Below are positions 8,703 to 17,032 of a stretch of 64,000 nt of DNA, piece after piece. The notes beneath the pieces were generated by a model. It had not been told where the DNA came from, searched no databases, and saw only the letters and a list, made by a program, of their open reading frames with translations. Each line of letters opens with the position of its first letter. Positions within the stretch are counted from its first letter, which is position 1. Made by a program: the position numbers and the translations under genes. The stretch lies in assembly GCF_018499875.1 (NCBI RefSeq), contig NZ_JAHBAY010000003.1, forward strand, positions 434,001-498,000, in the 5' to 3' direction. This DNA comes from Kineosporia corallincola (GTDB lineage Bacteria; Actinomycetota; Actinomycetes; Actinomycetales; Kineosporiaceae).

Positions 8703-9952
8703 CACTTCACCTTCTTCACGGGGAGCACCGCGAGGGCGCCCAGCACACCGAACGCACCGCCGGTGAGGAACAGGCCGGGGTAGCCGCCGGTGGCGCTGAT
8801 GATCGAGGGGGCGGCCGCCGGGATCAGCGACTGCGGGGCGGCCTGGGCGATGTTGATGACGCCGAGGTCCTTGGCGTTGTCGCCGTCCTCCGGCAGCACG
8901 TCGGTGACCAGGGCCAGGTCGACGGCGTAGAACGAGCCCATGCCGGCGCCCATCACGAACTCGCCGACCAGCAGCGTGCCGTAGTTCGGGGCGAGGGCGA
9001 TGGTGACCAGGCCGACGACGCCGATCAGGCCGGCGACCACGACGAACGGCTTGCGCACGCCGAGCTTGTCGCTGAGCCAGCCGGCCAGCGAGGTGGTGAT
9101 CAGCACGCCGACCACGTTCACCAGGGTGGCGTAGAAGACCTTGGTGGCGGCCTCGTCGTTGCTCATCCCGAAGTCCTCGATGAGGAACAGCGTGAGGTAC
9201 GACAGGGCGGTCATCTGGGCGCAGGTCATCAGGGCCCGGGTGAGCCAGGCCCAGCCCAGGTCCGGGTGCTTGCGGGGGTTGAACACGAAGGCGCCGAACA
9301 GCTTGCCCAGGCCGAACGGTTCCTCGGAGGGCGGCTGCGGGGTCTCCTTGAGCATCGCCACGAACCCGGCGATCAGAACCAGGCCGATGATGCCCGGGAT
9401 CAGGGCCTGGAGCACGGCGCTGCCGACCAGCTGCACGAAGAACAGGCCGAACGGGGTGGCGGCGTTGCCGGCCACGCCGATCAGGGCCGCGACCTTGCCG
9501 CGCCACTGCGCGGGCACCTGGTCGGGCAGGATCGCGAAGAGGGCGGCCAGAGCGGCGTTGAAACCGCTCTGCGCGATCACCCAGCCGACGATGATCAGCA
9601 GCACGTTCGGGGCGAAGGCGACGATCACCAGGCCGATGAAGCCCACCCCGGCACCGAGCGAGATCCAGAAGCGGCGGGCGCCGAACCGGCTGGTGGAGCG
9701 GTCGGAGAAGCGGCCGGCCACCGGGTTGACGATCATGGCGCAGAGCGCGCCGAGACCGAGCACCCAGCTCAGATTGCTGGCGGCGGTGTCCGAGTTCATG
9801 CCCTCGAGGCGCAGAGCGAGCGCGGCGTTGATCGCCGGCAGCAGCGAGATGTAGACACCGAACACGGCCAGGGGCATGCCGATCGAGGCCACCCATTCCG
9901 CTCGGGTACGCGCGGGGCCGATCGCCTCGCCACTCTGGACAGTCGTTGTCAC
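8702..9952 (-). CDS. MFS sugar/glycoside transporter
   Basis: A 416-residue transporter with about twelve membrane spans. The GRFSDRSTSRFGARRFW loop after span 2 is the MFS A-motif; the arrangement and the paired GWLSDKLGVRKP in the second half resemble the glycoside-pentoside-hexuronide and sucrose-type carriers. It likely imports the glucoside cut by the GH3 enzyme encoded immediately downstream. GTG at 9952 was chosen because GGAGGAAG sits 4-11 bases upstream; a 23-codon longer reading exists but lacks a ribosome site. First gene of the two-gene operon, divergent from the TetR gene. Confidence 0.87.
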   Translation of the reverse strand: MTTTVQSGEAIGPARTRAEWVASIGMPLAVFGVYISLLPAINAALALRLEGMNSDTAASNLSWVLGLGALCAMIVNPVAGRFSDRSTSRFGARRFWISLGAGVGFIGLVIVAFAPNVLLIIVGWVIAQSGFNAALAALFAILPDQVPAQWRGKVAALIGVAGNAATPFGLFFVQLVGSAVLQALIPGIIGLVLIAGFVAMLKETPQPPSEEPFGLGKLFGAFVFNPRKHPDLGWAWLTRALMTCAQMTALSYLTLFLIEDFGMSNDEAATKVFYATLVNVVGVLITTSLAGWLSDKLGVRKPFVVVAGLIGVVGLVTIALAPNYGTLLVGEFVMGAGMGSFYAVDLALVTDVLPEDGDNAKDLGVINIAQAAPQSLIPAAAPSIISATGGYPGLFLTGGAFGVLGALAVLPVKKVK

Positions 9953-10012
9953 AGCTTCCTCCGGGACTCCCCGGGTCGCCCACGGTGGCGGCCCCGGTTC
10001 AACGCTAGTGAT

Positions 10013-10038
10013 GGAAACCAATCATTGAAAGGTTTTCC
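10013..10038. promoter_or_regulatory. candidate TetR operator between MFS and TetR genes
   Basis: GGAAACC at 10013-10019 faces GGTTTTCC at 10031-10038, an imperfect inverted repeat centred in the 184-base divergent region. It is 60-90 bases from the MFS start and about 100 from the TetR start, a usual place for an autoregulatory TetR operator. Support is sequence symmetry only. Confidence 0.35.
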
Positions 10039-10136
10039 TGGCAACTCTGTGCTTCGTCACAGCATTCGGCCAGGTCAGGGCGGATCTGAGGGCGGCATGA
10101 GAAGCTGAAGCACCTGAATGGAGACCAAAGACGCTC

Positions 10137-10715
10137 ATGACCGCTCAGATCAACCGGAACCGGTACGCCAAGGGCGAAGCCCGGCGCGAGGCGATCCTCG
10201 CCGTCGCCCTGGAGTGCTTCGCCGAGCTCGGGTACCGCAACACCTCGATGCGTGAGGTCGCCCGCCGCGCGGGCCTGAGCCAGGCCGGGCTGCTGCACCA
10301 CTTCCCCGCCAAGGAAGACCTGTTCCTCGCCGTGCTGCGCGAGCGGCAGCAGATCGACACCCGCGACTACCACGGCGAGGCCGACGCGATCGGCTCACTG
10401 ATCCGGGCGGTGCGGCGCAACGCCACCATCCCGGGCCTGGTGCGGCTCTACATGACCCTGCTCGGCGAGGTGCCCTACAGCGACGACGCCCGCGAATACT
10501 TCGTCGGGCGTTACGATCTGGCCCGTTCGCTGATCTCGCGCGAGATCGAGCAGGGCCAGCGCGACGGCACCGTGCGGCCCGACCTGGACCCGAGAACGGC
10601 CGCCCAGGCGCTGATCGCGGTCGCCGACGGCATGCAGGTGCAGTGGCTCCTCGACGAGGATCAGCAGATGGCCGACGCCGTCGAGTTCACCTGGCAGCTC
10701 ATGGCGCACCAGTGA
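10137..10715 (+). CDS. TetR/AcrR family regulator
   Basis: A 192-residue repressor-type protein. The N-terminal helix-turn-helix reads ECFAELGYRNTSMREVARRAGLSQAGLLHHF (shown here only by its two halves: REVARRAGLSQ and LLHHFPAKEDLF), typical for TetR. The C-terminal ligand domain is helical and unlike well-known drug regulators. It is transcribed away from the MFS-GH3 operon and most simply senses a sugar or aglycone to control it; that link is inference from arrangement. ATG at 10137 with GGAG 13 bases upstream. Its stop codon lies inside the bidirectional terminator. Confidence 0.88.
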   Translation: MTAQINRNRYAKGEARREAILAVALECFAELGYRNTSMREVARRAGLSQAGLLHHFPAKEDLFLAVLRERQQIDTRDYHGEADAIGSLIRAVRRNATIPGLVRLYMTLLGEVPYSDDAREYFVGRYDLARSLISREIEQGQRDGTVRPDLDPRTAAQALIAVADGMQVQWLLDEDQQMADAVEFTWQLMAHQ

Positions 10716-10768
10716 ATTGATGGACGACGCCGGGCTTTCGGCGACTCCCCGTCGTCCGTTGATTCACT
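10711..10768. terminator. bidirectional terminator enclosing both stop codons
   Basis: Arms 10711-10729 (AGTGAATTGATGGACGACG) and 10750-10768 match at 16 of 19 positions, with the mismatches grouped in the middle. The TetR stop (10713-10715) is in one arm and the stop of the sugar dehydrogenase gene on the other strand (10764-10766) is in the other, so the hairpin is fused to both coding ends. It has a 20-base loop with its own small stem. Confidence 0.75.
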
Positions 10769-11933
10769 GTGGGGCGAACCGCAGCACGCGGTCGTCACCC
10801 GCCCGCACGTCGCCCCGCCCGTCGGTGTTCGAGGTGGTCAGCCACAGCGCACCGTCGGGGGCGGCCTGCACCGTGCGCAGCCGGCCGTACTCCCCCTCCA
10901 GCTCGGCCACCGGGTCGCCGGTCGCACCGTCGCGCAGCGGGATCGTCCAGAGCCGTTCCCCGCGCAGAGCGGCCACGTAGAGCGTGTTCCCGACGATCGC
11001 GACGCCGGACGGCGAGGCGTCGTCCGTGGGCCAGGTGACCAGCGGATCGGTGAACTTCCCGCCGCCGGTGCCACCCCTGCCCTCGACCTGTGGCCAGCCG
11101 TAGTTGCCGCCGGGCTCGATCAGGTTCACCTCGTCGAGCTCATTCTGCCCGAACTCGCTCGCGAACAGCCGGTTTTCGGCGTCCCAGGCCAGACCCTGAA
11201 CGTTGCGGTGGCCGAGACTCCAGACCGGGGAACCGCTCTCGGGATTACCGGGCGCCGGGTCACCGTCGGCCGTGAGACGCAGAATCTTGCCGTTCACGCT
11301 GTCCGGGTCCTGCGCGTGCGAGGTGTCGCCCGCGTCGCCGGTGCCGGCGTAGAGCAGCCCGTCGGGACCGAAGGCGATGCGACCACCGTTGTGGTAGGTG
11401 TTCTTGGCGATACCCCGGAAGATCACCTCGGGCTCGTCGTCGTCGAGCGCGAACCGGGCGATCCGGTTGTCGTCGGAGGCGGTGTAGTAGGCGTAAACCA
11501 TTGCGCTGGAGGTGTTGCCGGGTCGCACGGCGAGGCCGAGCAGGCCGCCCTCGCCGGCCGCGTCGACACCGGGCACGGTGTACACCGGCTCGGCGTCACC
11601 GCCCTCGGCCGGCACCCGCAGGATGCGGCCGGAGTCGCGTTCGGCCACCAGTGCGTCGCCGTCCGGCAGGAATGCCAGGCCCCAGGGAACCTCGATGCCG
11701 GTGGCGATCTCCTGAGGATCACCGACGTCGAAATTCCCTGTTGTGGAGCCAGTTCCGGTGCCGTCCGGGGATTCCGTGGCCTGCTGGCGCTGGGTGGACG
11801 ACGCGACGGTGGGGGTGTCGCTGCCTGCCGGTTCCGGCTCACCGCCGCACGCCGCCGTCCCGGTGATGAGCAGACCAGCGGCCATCAGGCCCGTGGTCCG
11901 CCGGCCGGCTCCGGAGACCCGTGCGGCGCTCAT
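10764..11933 (-). CDS. PQQ-dependent sugar dehydrogenase-like lipoprotein
   Basis: A 389-residue exported lipoprotein: basic N-terminus, hydrophobic segment and lipobox ending at Cys29 (LITGTAAC), then a low-complexity linker rich in Ser/Thr to about residue 68. The rest is a six-bladed propeller of the soluble glucose/aldose sugar dehydrogenase type (GSDH/YliI): VPWGLAFLPDGDALVAERD, GGLLGLAVRP, NTYHNGGRIAFGPDGLLYAGTGD (in parts), SLGHRNVQGLAWD and ELDEVNLIEPGGNYGWP. His of YHNGG and the GHRN block correspond to PQQ-site positions in the family. Whether PQQ is made by the host is unknown. ATG at 11933, 5 bases after the stop of a small membrane protein gene, so the two are probably co-translated. 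Confidence 0.87.
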   Translation of the reverse strand: MSAARVSGAGRRTTGLMAAGLLITGTAACGGEPEPAGSDTPTVASSTQRQQATESPDGTGTGSTTGNFDVGDPQEIATGIEVPWGLAFLPDGDALVAERDSGRILRVPAEGGDAEPVYTVPGVDAAGEGGLLGLAVRPGNTSSAMVYAYYTASDDNRIARFALDDDEPEVIFRGIAKNTYHNGGRIAFGPDGLLYAGTGDAGDTSHAQDPDSVNGKILRLTADGDPAPGNPESGSPVWSLGHRNVQGLAWDAENRLFASEFGQNELDEVNLIEPGGNYGWPQVEGRGGTGGGKFTDPLVTWPTDDASPSGVAIVGNTLYVAALRGERLWTIPLRDGATGDPVAELEGEYGRLRTVQAAPDGALWLTTSNTDGRGDVRAGDDRVLRFAPQ

Positions 11934-11938
11934 CCCGT

Positions 11939-12148
11939 TCAGGCCCGCCGGCCGCAACTGCGACGGCCCTCGCGCAGCAGCGTCAGCAGGGCCCCGATCG
12001 CCCCGGAGGCCGTGGTGACCAGCATCAGCGCGAGCACCACCGCCACCGGCGTGGGCAGGTTCAGCACCACCAGCAGGGCCAGGGTGAGCAGCGCCGTGCC
12101 CAGGGCGGCGACGGCGATCAGTGTCGAGCGGTCGGTTCCGTTGCCCAT
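11939..12148 (-). CDS. small two-span membrane protein
   Basis: Only 69 residues, with two hydrophobic stretches (about 9-31 and 33-56: LIAVAALGTALLTLALLVVL, then VAVVLALMLVTTASGAIGAL) and a basic C-terminal tail ending RRSCGRRA. ATG at 12148 is preceded by AGGAAAGAG, a strong ribosome-binding site. It directly precedes the sugar dehydrogenase lipoprotein gene and probably shares its transcript. No known family is recognised; a role in membrane placement of its neighbour would be speculation. Confidence 0.65.
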   Translation of the reverse strand: MGNGTDRSTLIAVAALGTALLTLALLVVLNLPTPVAVVLALMLVTTASGAIGALLTLLREGRRSCGRRA

Positions 12149-12290
12149 GACTCTTTCCTACCAGCCAGGTGGAGTTCTGCCAGCCGGTCACCTGGGGTTC
12201 CGTCAACGGGCTTCGGCGGCCAGCCGCAGACCCAGACCGACCAGCACCACCGGGCCGTCACGGGCTCTTCGCCGTCCCCCGTTCTGGTGC

Positions 12291-13337
12291 TCAGCCGATG
12301 GTGGAGGCGTCGATGACGAAGCGGTAGCGCACGTCCGAGGCCAGCACCCGGTCGTAGGCCTCGTTGATCCGGTCGGCGCCGATCACCTCGATCTCGGCCC
12401 CGAGGTGGTGTTCCGCGCAGAAATCGAGCATCTCCTGGGTCTGGGCGATGCCGCCGATGTTCGAGCCCGCCCACGAACGGCGGCCGCTGATCAGGGCGAA
12501 AGCGTGCACCGGCAGCGGATCCTCGGGCGCACCGACGTTGACCATGGTGCCGTCGACCTTGAGCAGGCCGAGGTAGGCGCCGACGTCGATCTTCGCGCTG
12601 ACCGTGTTGATGATCAGGTCGAAGGAGCTGGCCAGCGACTCGAACGTGGACTCGTCGGAGGTCGCGAAGTAGTGGTCGGCGCCCAGTTTCAGTCCGTCCT
12701 CCTGCTTCTTCAGCGACTGCGACAGCACGGTCACCTCGGCGCCCATCGCGTGTGCCAGCTTGACCGCCATGTGCCCCAGGCCGCCGAGGCCGACCACGGC
12801 GACCTTGCTGCCCGGGCCCGCGTTCCAGTGCCGCAGCGGCGAGTACGTGGTGATGCCCGCGCACAGCAGCGGCGCGGCCACGTCGAGCTCGATGCCCTCG
12901 GGGATGCGCAGCACGAAGTCCTCGGTGACGACGATCGCCCGCGAATAGCCACCCTGGGTCGGGTTGCCCTCGGCGTCACGGCCGCCGTAGGTGCCGATCA
13001 TGCCCTTGCGGCAGTACTGTTCGTCGCCGGCCCGGCAGTTCTCGCACTCGCCGCACGAGCCCACCATGCAGCCGACGCCGACCCGGTCGCCCACGGCGAA
13101 CTTCGTCACCCCGGAACCGATCTCGGCGACGACCCCGGCGATCTCGTGGCCGACCACGATCGGGTAGGTGGTGGCGCCCCACTCACTGCGGGCGGTGTGG
13201 ATGTCGGAGTGACAGATGCCGCTGAACCTGATGTCGATCCGCACGTCGTGCGGGCCGACGTCACGGCGCTCGAGCGTGTAGGGGGTGAGTGGGGCGGTCG
13301 CCGAGGTGGCGGCGTAGGCAGGAACCGTGAACGGCAA
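12291..13337 (-). CDS. zinc-dependent NADP alcohol dehydrogenase (cinnamyl-type, YahK/AdhC-like)
   Basis: A 348-residue cytoplasmic medium-chain dehydrogenase that interconverts aldehydes and primary alcohols. Catalytic zinc site: GICHSDIH (Cys42) and GHEIAG (His-Glu). Structural zinc cysteines: CGECENC followed by a further Cys at EQYC. Rossmann motif [20 protein letters not shown] (20 residues). The 'SQSLKK' after strand 2, in place of an acid, suits NADPH. This set is typical of mycobacterial AdhC and E. coli YahK/YjgB. TTG at 13337 was chosen because GGGGAGA lies about 6 bases upstream; the reading extends 25 codons further without a ribosome site. The Gfo/Idh gene ends 91 bases upstream on the same strand. 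Confidence 0.9.
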   Translation of the reverse strand: MPFTVPAYAATSATAPLTPYTLERRDVGPHDVRIDIRFSGICHSDIHTARSEWGATTYPIVVGHEIAGVVAEIGSGVTKFAVGDRVGVGCMVGSCGECENCRAGDEQYCRKGMIGTYGGRDAEGNPTQGGYSRAIVVTEDFVLRIPEGIELDVAAPLLCAGITTYSPLRHWNAGPGSKVAVVGLGGLGHMAVKLAHAMGAEVTVLSQSLKKQEDGLKLGADHYFATSDESTFESLASSFDLIINTVSAKIDVGAYLGLLKVDGTMVNVGAPEDPLPVHAFALISGRRSWAGSNIGGIAQTQEMLDFCAEHHLGAEIEVIGADRINEAYDRVLASDVRYRFVIDASTIG

Positions 13338-13428
13338 GGCATCTCCCCAACTGGGCTGGTCACAGGTCTTCGCCAGCCTAATCGGAGTTGCCCCGGCGGC
13401 CCGTCCGGACACGGCGGCACCGCACGGC

Positions 13429-14520
13429 TCACCAGTCGGTGAGCAGCCCGTCCAGTGCGGCCGGGGCGGCGCCGGGTGTGCCGACCGGCAGGCTGCGGCC
13501 CTCCCGGGCGGCGGTCAGCAGCGTCTCCATCACGTCGAGCACGTGCAGCGCGAGAGCGCCCGAGGCGCGATGCTCCTGGCCGGTGCCCAGCGACCGGGCC
13601 AGGTCGTCCATCCCGATCCCCCGGCCGCCCTCCGGGTAGCCGGCCGACGGCGGAACCGGCTGCCACTCCTGGTCTTCCGCGGTGAAGATCGCCACCTCCC
13701 CGTCGAACCGGTTGGGATCGGGCACGGCCAGGCTGCCGCCCGAGCCGTACACCTCGATCCGGGGCAGCCGGGCCGCCCACACGTCGAAGCTCATCACCAG
13801 CGTGGACACCGCGCCGGACGCGTGCACCAGCAGACCGGCGACGTGGGTGTCCACCTCCACGTCGAAGGCGGTCCCGGCACGCGGGCCGCTGCCGATCACC
13901 CGGGACGCCGTCGGGCGGGACGACACGCCGGTCACCGAGGCCACCGGCCCGAGCAGGTGCACCAGCGAGGTGAGGTAGTAGGGGCCCATGTCGAGCAGCG
14001 GGCCGCCGCCCGGCCGGTAGAGGAACTCCGGGTCGGGGTGCCAGCGTTCGTGCCCGGGGGTGGTCATGAACGCGGTGGCGGCCACCGGCACGCCGATCCT
14101 CCCGTCGTCCACCAACGCTCTTGCCGTCTGGATGCCCGTGCCCAGCACGGTGTCGGGCGCACAGCCGACCCGCAGCCCGGCGGCGCCCGCGGCGTCGAGC
14201 ACCGCGCGGCCCTCGGCCACGGTGAGCGCCAGCGGCTTCTCGCCGTACACGTGCTTGCCCGCGGCCAGGGCGGCGAGCGCGATCCCGCCGTGCACCGCCG
14301 GGACGGTCAGGTTCAGCACCAGGTCGACGTCGTCGGCGGCGAGCAGGTGCGCCGCGGTCTCGGTGCGGGCGCCCGGGTGCTGCGCGGCCAGCTGTTGCGC
14401 GCGGGCCGGGTCGAGGTCGGCGACCGAGGTCACCGGCAGGTGGGGCAGGCGCCGCAGCGTCCGCGAGTACTGGCCGCTGATCTTGCCGGCGCCGATCACG
14501 CCGACCCGCAACGGCTTCAC
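13429..14520 (-). CDS. Gfo/Idh/MocA family oxidoreductase
   Basis: A 363-residue NAD(P)-dependent sugar or cyclitol dehydrogenase-like protein. The N-terminal Rossmann motif is [21 protein letters not shown] carries the conserved EKP lysine; the C-terminal half is the usual alpha/beta sheet domain ([33 protein letters not shown]). GTG 14520 overlaps the ThuA stop by four bases (GTGA), so translation is coupled. ThuA-Gfo/Idh pairs are common in sugar-utilisation loci, where the two act on the same oxidised sugar; the substrate is unknown. Confidence 0.88.
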   Translation of the reverse strand: MKPLRVGVIGAGKISGQYSRTLRRLPHLPVTSVADLDPARAQQLAAQHPGARTETAAHLLAADDVDLVLNLTVPAVHGGIALAALAAGKHVYGEKPLALTVAEGRAVLDAAGAAGLRVGCAPDTVLGTGIQTARALVDDGRIGVPVAATAFMTTPGHERWHPDPEFLYRPGGGPLLDMGPYYLTSLVHLLGPVASVTGVSSRPTASRVIGSGPRAGTAFDVEVDTHVAGLLVHASGAVSTLVMSFDVWAARLPRIEVYGSGGSLAVPDPNRFDGEVAIFTAEDQEWQPVPPSAGYPEGGRGIGMDDLARSLGTGQEHRASGALALHVLDVMETLLTAAREGRSLPVGTPGAAPAALDGLLTDW

Positions 14521-15224
14521 CGGCTCGCCCACAGCAGTCCCCTCTCGATGATGGTGCGCACCTGCGGAACCTCCAGCACGTCGGGGGCATGACCGGGCGT
14601 GGCCACGAAAACCCGCCCGGCGCCCCACTGCCGGGTCCAGACGGCCGGGCTGGTGACCGGCCGGGACCACTCGTTCCACGGCTGGGCAGCCAGCGTGGTG
14701 GTGGCGAGCACCTCGTCGTAGGCGTCGGAGAGCACCCAGTACTGCTCGGTGAACAGGTCGAACGGCTCGATGCCGGCGGTGATCGGGTGGTCGGGGGCGG
14801 TGATGTCGACGCGGTACGGGATGAAGTTGTCGTCGGGGGCGCCGGTGCGCTCGTCGGGGTGCCGGCCCGGGTGACAGGCGAACTGGCCACCGATCAGCTG
14901 GAGGTAGTCGGCGCTGTCGCGGTAGGAGTCGGCGATGCCACCGTGCCACCCGGCCAGCCCGGTGCCCGCCGCGACCGCCTCGCGCAGCCCTCTGACCTCG
15001 GGCTTCTCGATCGTGGACATGGTCATGCACTGCACCACCAGGTCGATCGACGACATCAGTGCGGCATCGGCGTAGACGGCCGGTTTGTCGGCGATCTCGA
15101 CCTGGTAGCCGGAGTTTTCGAGGAAGGGGATGAAGAGGGCGGTGGCGGCGACGGGCTGGTGCCCCTCCCAGCCGCCTCGGACGATCAGTGCACGCTTCGT
15201 CGCATTCACGCCACGAATTGTCAC
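14517..15224 (-). CDS. ThuA domain protein (trehalose-utilisation-like)
   Basis: A 235-residue class I glutamine-amidotransferase-like fold protein. [14 protein letters not shown] at the start, [15 protein letters not shown] in the middle (the WHGG block occupies the nucleophile-elbow position but lacks a cysteine) and [20 protein letters not shown] at the end are typical for ThuA, which takes part in conversion of keto-sugars such as 3-keto-trehalose in rhizobia. It is coupled to the Gfo/Idh gene downstream (GTGA). Start is uncertain: GTG 15224 or GTG 15209; the second begins nearer the conserved core. Its upstream region contains a truncated regulator fragment rather than a clean promoter. 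Confidence 0.83.
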   Translation of the reverse strand: MTIRGVNATKRALIVRGGWEGHQPVAATALFIPFLENSGYQVEIADKPAVYADAALMSSIDLVVQCMTMSTIEKPEVRGLREAVAAGTGLAGWHGGIADSYRDSADYLQLIGGQFACHPGRHPDERTGAPDDNFIPYRVDITAPDHPITAGIEPFDLFTEQYWVLSDAYDEVLATTTLAAQPWNEWSRPVTSPAVWTRQWGAGRVFVATPGHAPDVLEVPQVRTIIERGLLWASR

Positions 15225-15269
15225 ATCCGGGGCACTCGTTGCGAAAGACGCCCTGTTTCGCCCGCACCC

Positions 15270-15538
15270 GGACCTCGACCGGGGCGGGGACGTCGTCGAG
15301 TCGCAGGAGCAGGGCCCGGGACTCGTCCGCGGTCAGGCCGGTGACGTCGGTGCGGTGGCCCGGCAGCAACGCGATGCCGCCGTGCGGGCCGCGCACCGAG
15401 TACACCGGCACGCCCGCGGACGAGAGCGCTTCCACGTCGCGCATGATCGTGCGCGTCGACGCCTCCAGGCGCCCGGCCAGGTCATCCGCGCTCGTGCGAC
15501 GCGCGGGTCCGGAGCAGCAGAAGCCGCTCGGACCTCAC
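15270..15538 (-). pseudogene. truncated and frameshifted WYL/DeoR-type regulator (N-terminus only)
   Basis: GTG 15538 begins [14 protein letters not shown] and then hits a stop after 18 codons. Deleting one base (about 15496) rejoins [40 protein letters not shown] and [20 protein letters not shown], a textbook HTH_11 N-terminus of a WYL-domain transcription factor. The middle and WYL domain are missing: similarity stops near 15275 and the frame runs on without a stop into the next genes. The start sits one base after the SDR stop, so it once was the SDR's downstream partner. A sequencing error could explain the frameshift but not the truncation. Confidence 0.72.
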
Positions 15539-15539
15539 G

Positions 15540-16298
15540 TCACTGCTGGGTGATCCGGTGCACCTTGTGCTGCGCCGCCTGGGCCCGGGGCCGCAGCACG
15601 AGCAGGTCCACGTTGACGTGCTTGGGCCGGGTGACCGCCCAGACGATGGTGTCGGCCACGTCCGCGGCGGACAGCGGGTCGGGCACCCCGGCGTACACCG
15701 CGTCGGCCCTGGCCCGGTCGCCGTGGAAGCGGTTGAGCGAGAACTCCTCGGTGGCCACCATTCCCGGCGCGATCTCGACGATCCGCACCGGCTGCCCGGA
15801 CAGCTCCAGACGCAGCGTGCCGGTGAGGGCGTGCTCGCCGTGCTTGGCCGCGGTGTAACCGCCGCCGCCCTCGTACACGCCGTGGCCGGCGGTGGAGGTG
15901 AGCACCACGATCACCGCGTCGTCGGTGTGCCCGAACTTCGGTGCGAGCGCCTGCGTGAGCATCAGCGGGCCGATGACGTTGACCTCGTACATCGCCCGCC
16001 AGTCGGCCGGGTCGGCGCTCAGCACCGGATCCGCACCGATCGCCCCGCCGGCGTTGTTCACCAGTACGTCGACGCGCTCCAGCGTGCCCGCGAACGCCTG
16101 CACCGCCTCGGCGTCGGTGACGTCGAGCACGTGGAACGTGGCCTGCCCACCGTCGTCCACAATTTCGTCGCGCACCTGCTTGAGCCGGTCCTCCCGGCGG
16201 GCCAGCAGCACCACGTCGTAACCGGCCCTCGCCAGCCCGCGGGCGGTCGCCGCCCCGATCCCACTACTCGCGCCACTGATCACGGCCACTTTGTTCAT
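15540..16298 (-). CDS. SDR family oxidoreductase (YdfG/serine-dehydrogenase-like)
   Basis: A 252-residue classical short-chain dehydrogenase. Cofactor motif VISGASSGIGAATARGLA (residues 5-22) with ARRED after strand 2, suggesting NADP; DVLVNNAGG; catalytic serine in VLTSTAGHG and YTAAKHGEHAL with the Tyr-x-x-x-Lys pair. Substrate is unknown; family members reduce or oxidise small hydroxy compounds. ATG at 16298 lies 17 bases after the stop of the TetR gene on the same strand, so regulator and enzyme are in one operon. Confidence 0.88.
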   Translation of the reverse strand: MNKVAVISGASSGIGAATARGLARAGYDVVLLARREDRLKQVRDEIVDDGGQATFHVLDVTDAEAVQAFAGTLERVDVLVNNAGGAIGADPVLSADPADWRAMYEVNVIGPLMLTQALAPKFGHTDDAVIVVLTSTAGHGVYEGGGGYTAAKHGEHALTGTLRLELSGQPVRIVEIAPGMVATEEFSLNRFHGDRARADAVYAGVPDPLSAADVADTIVWAVTRPKHVNVDLLVLRPRAQAAQHKVHRITQQ

Positions 16299-16315
16299 GG
16301 CGTCAAAGTACCGGC

Positions 16316-16909
16316 TCAGGGTTTCAGCAGACGGCTCACGGCGTCGAGCAGCATCGCCTTCTCGGCGACGGCGTCGAACCGGTCCTGGCCGGCGATCCGG
16401 CCGAGGTACCCGTCGAGCAGCACCTCGATCCAGACGGCCAGCCGCCCGGACGGCTGGTCGGCGCGAATCTGACCGTCTGCGACAGCTTTCCGCACCCATG
16501 GCAGCAGTCCTTCGTGCACCGTGCGCTCGTCGCGCTCCAGCGCGGCCGCCACGTCGGGGTCGCCCGCCACCGCTCCGACCGCACGCACGAAACCGGCCAC
16601 CCGGGGGTCCGCGCACTCGTCCGCGTGGTGCCCCACGTAGTCGGTGATCACCCTCGCCGCGTCGTCGCGGCCGTGCTGCGCGGCGAACCACCGGCCGGTC
16701 TCGGCGGTGCCCAGGTCGAGCACCGCCAGCAGCACGGCCAGCTTGGTGGGGAAGTAGTGGAAGAAGGTGCCCGAGCCGATGCCGGCCGCGCGGCAGATCG
16801 CCGTGGTGGTGGCGCGGTCGAAGCCGTCCTCGGCGAACCGGGTGAGGGCGGCGTCGATGATCTGCATGCGCCGGGCCAGGTGCCGGGCCGGGTCCACCGT
16901 GCGCGCCAT
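16316..16909 (-). CDS. TetR family regulator
   Basis: A 197-residue regulator. The helix-turn-helix spans about residues 26-60 (RATTTAICRAAGIGSGTFFHY, in two parts: RATTTAICRAAG and IGSGTFFHYFPTK). The C-terminal domain is helical with no special motif. It precedes the SDR gene by 17 bases and probably represses its own operon from the palindrome in the divergent region at 16981-17003. ATG at 16909. Confidence 0.87.
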   Translation of the reverse strand: MARTVDPARHLARRMQIIDAALTRFAEDGFDRATTTAICRAAGIGSGTFFHYFPTKLAVLLAVLDLGTAETGRWFAAQHGRDDAARVITDYVGHHADECADPRVAGFVRAVGAVAGDPDVAAALERDERTVHEGLLPWVRKAVADGQIRADQPSGRLAVWIEVLLDGYLGRIAGQDRFDAVAEKAMLLDAVSRLLKP

Positions 16910-16980
16910 CCGATTCCTCCCGAAGATGTAGAGGGATCCGTCTTCCGCCGGATGCCGTTCCGGCCGTCGGCGACTATATT

Positions 16981-17003
16981 AATAGAGCAGTCACTCCAGT
17001 ATT
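16981..17003. promoter_or_regulatory. candidate TetR operator overlapping an AT-rich promoter
   Basis: AATAGAGCAGTCACTCCAG plus TATT forms a 23-bp imperfect palindrome with matching pattern AATA-N2-G-N-AGT-N-ACT-N-C-N2-TATT. It follows TATATT at 16975-16980, the only AT-rich patch in the region, between the TetR gene and the divergent Leu-Pro repeat protein gene. A promoter element and operator here would control both directions. Based on symmetry and position only. Confidence 0.4.
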
Positions 17004-17032
17004 GCTTCCGACCCCACGGACGGCGCGCGCAG

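Noticed and set aside
6255-9983. An open frame of about 1240 codons covering both the GH3 and MFS genes
   Set aside because: Only the part from 8702 down is GH3-like. The rest is an out-of-frame reading of the MFS gene with Arg/Gly/Pro-rich nonsense, typical of G+C-rich DNA.
12149-12290. A CCAGGTG/CACCTGG inverted repeat and a short VVLVGLGLRLAAEAR reading
   Set aside because: The stem has a 17-base loop and no T-run. The peptide has no start or ribosome site; possibly a gene fragment, but support is too thin.
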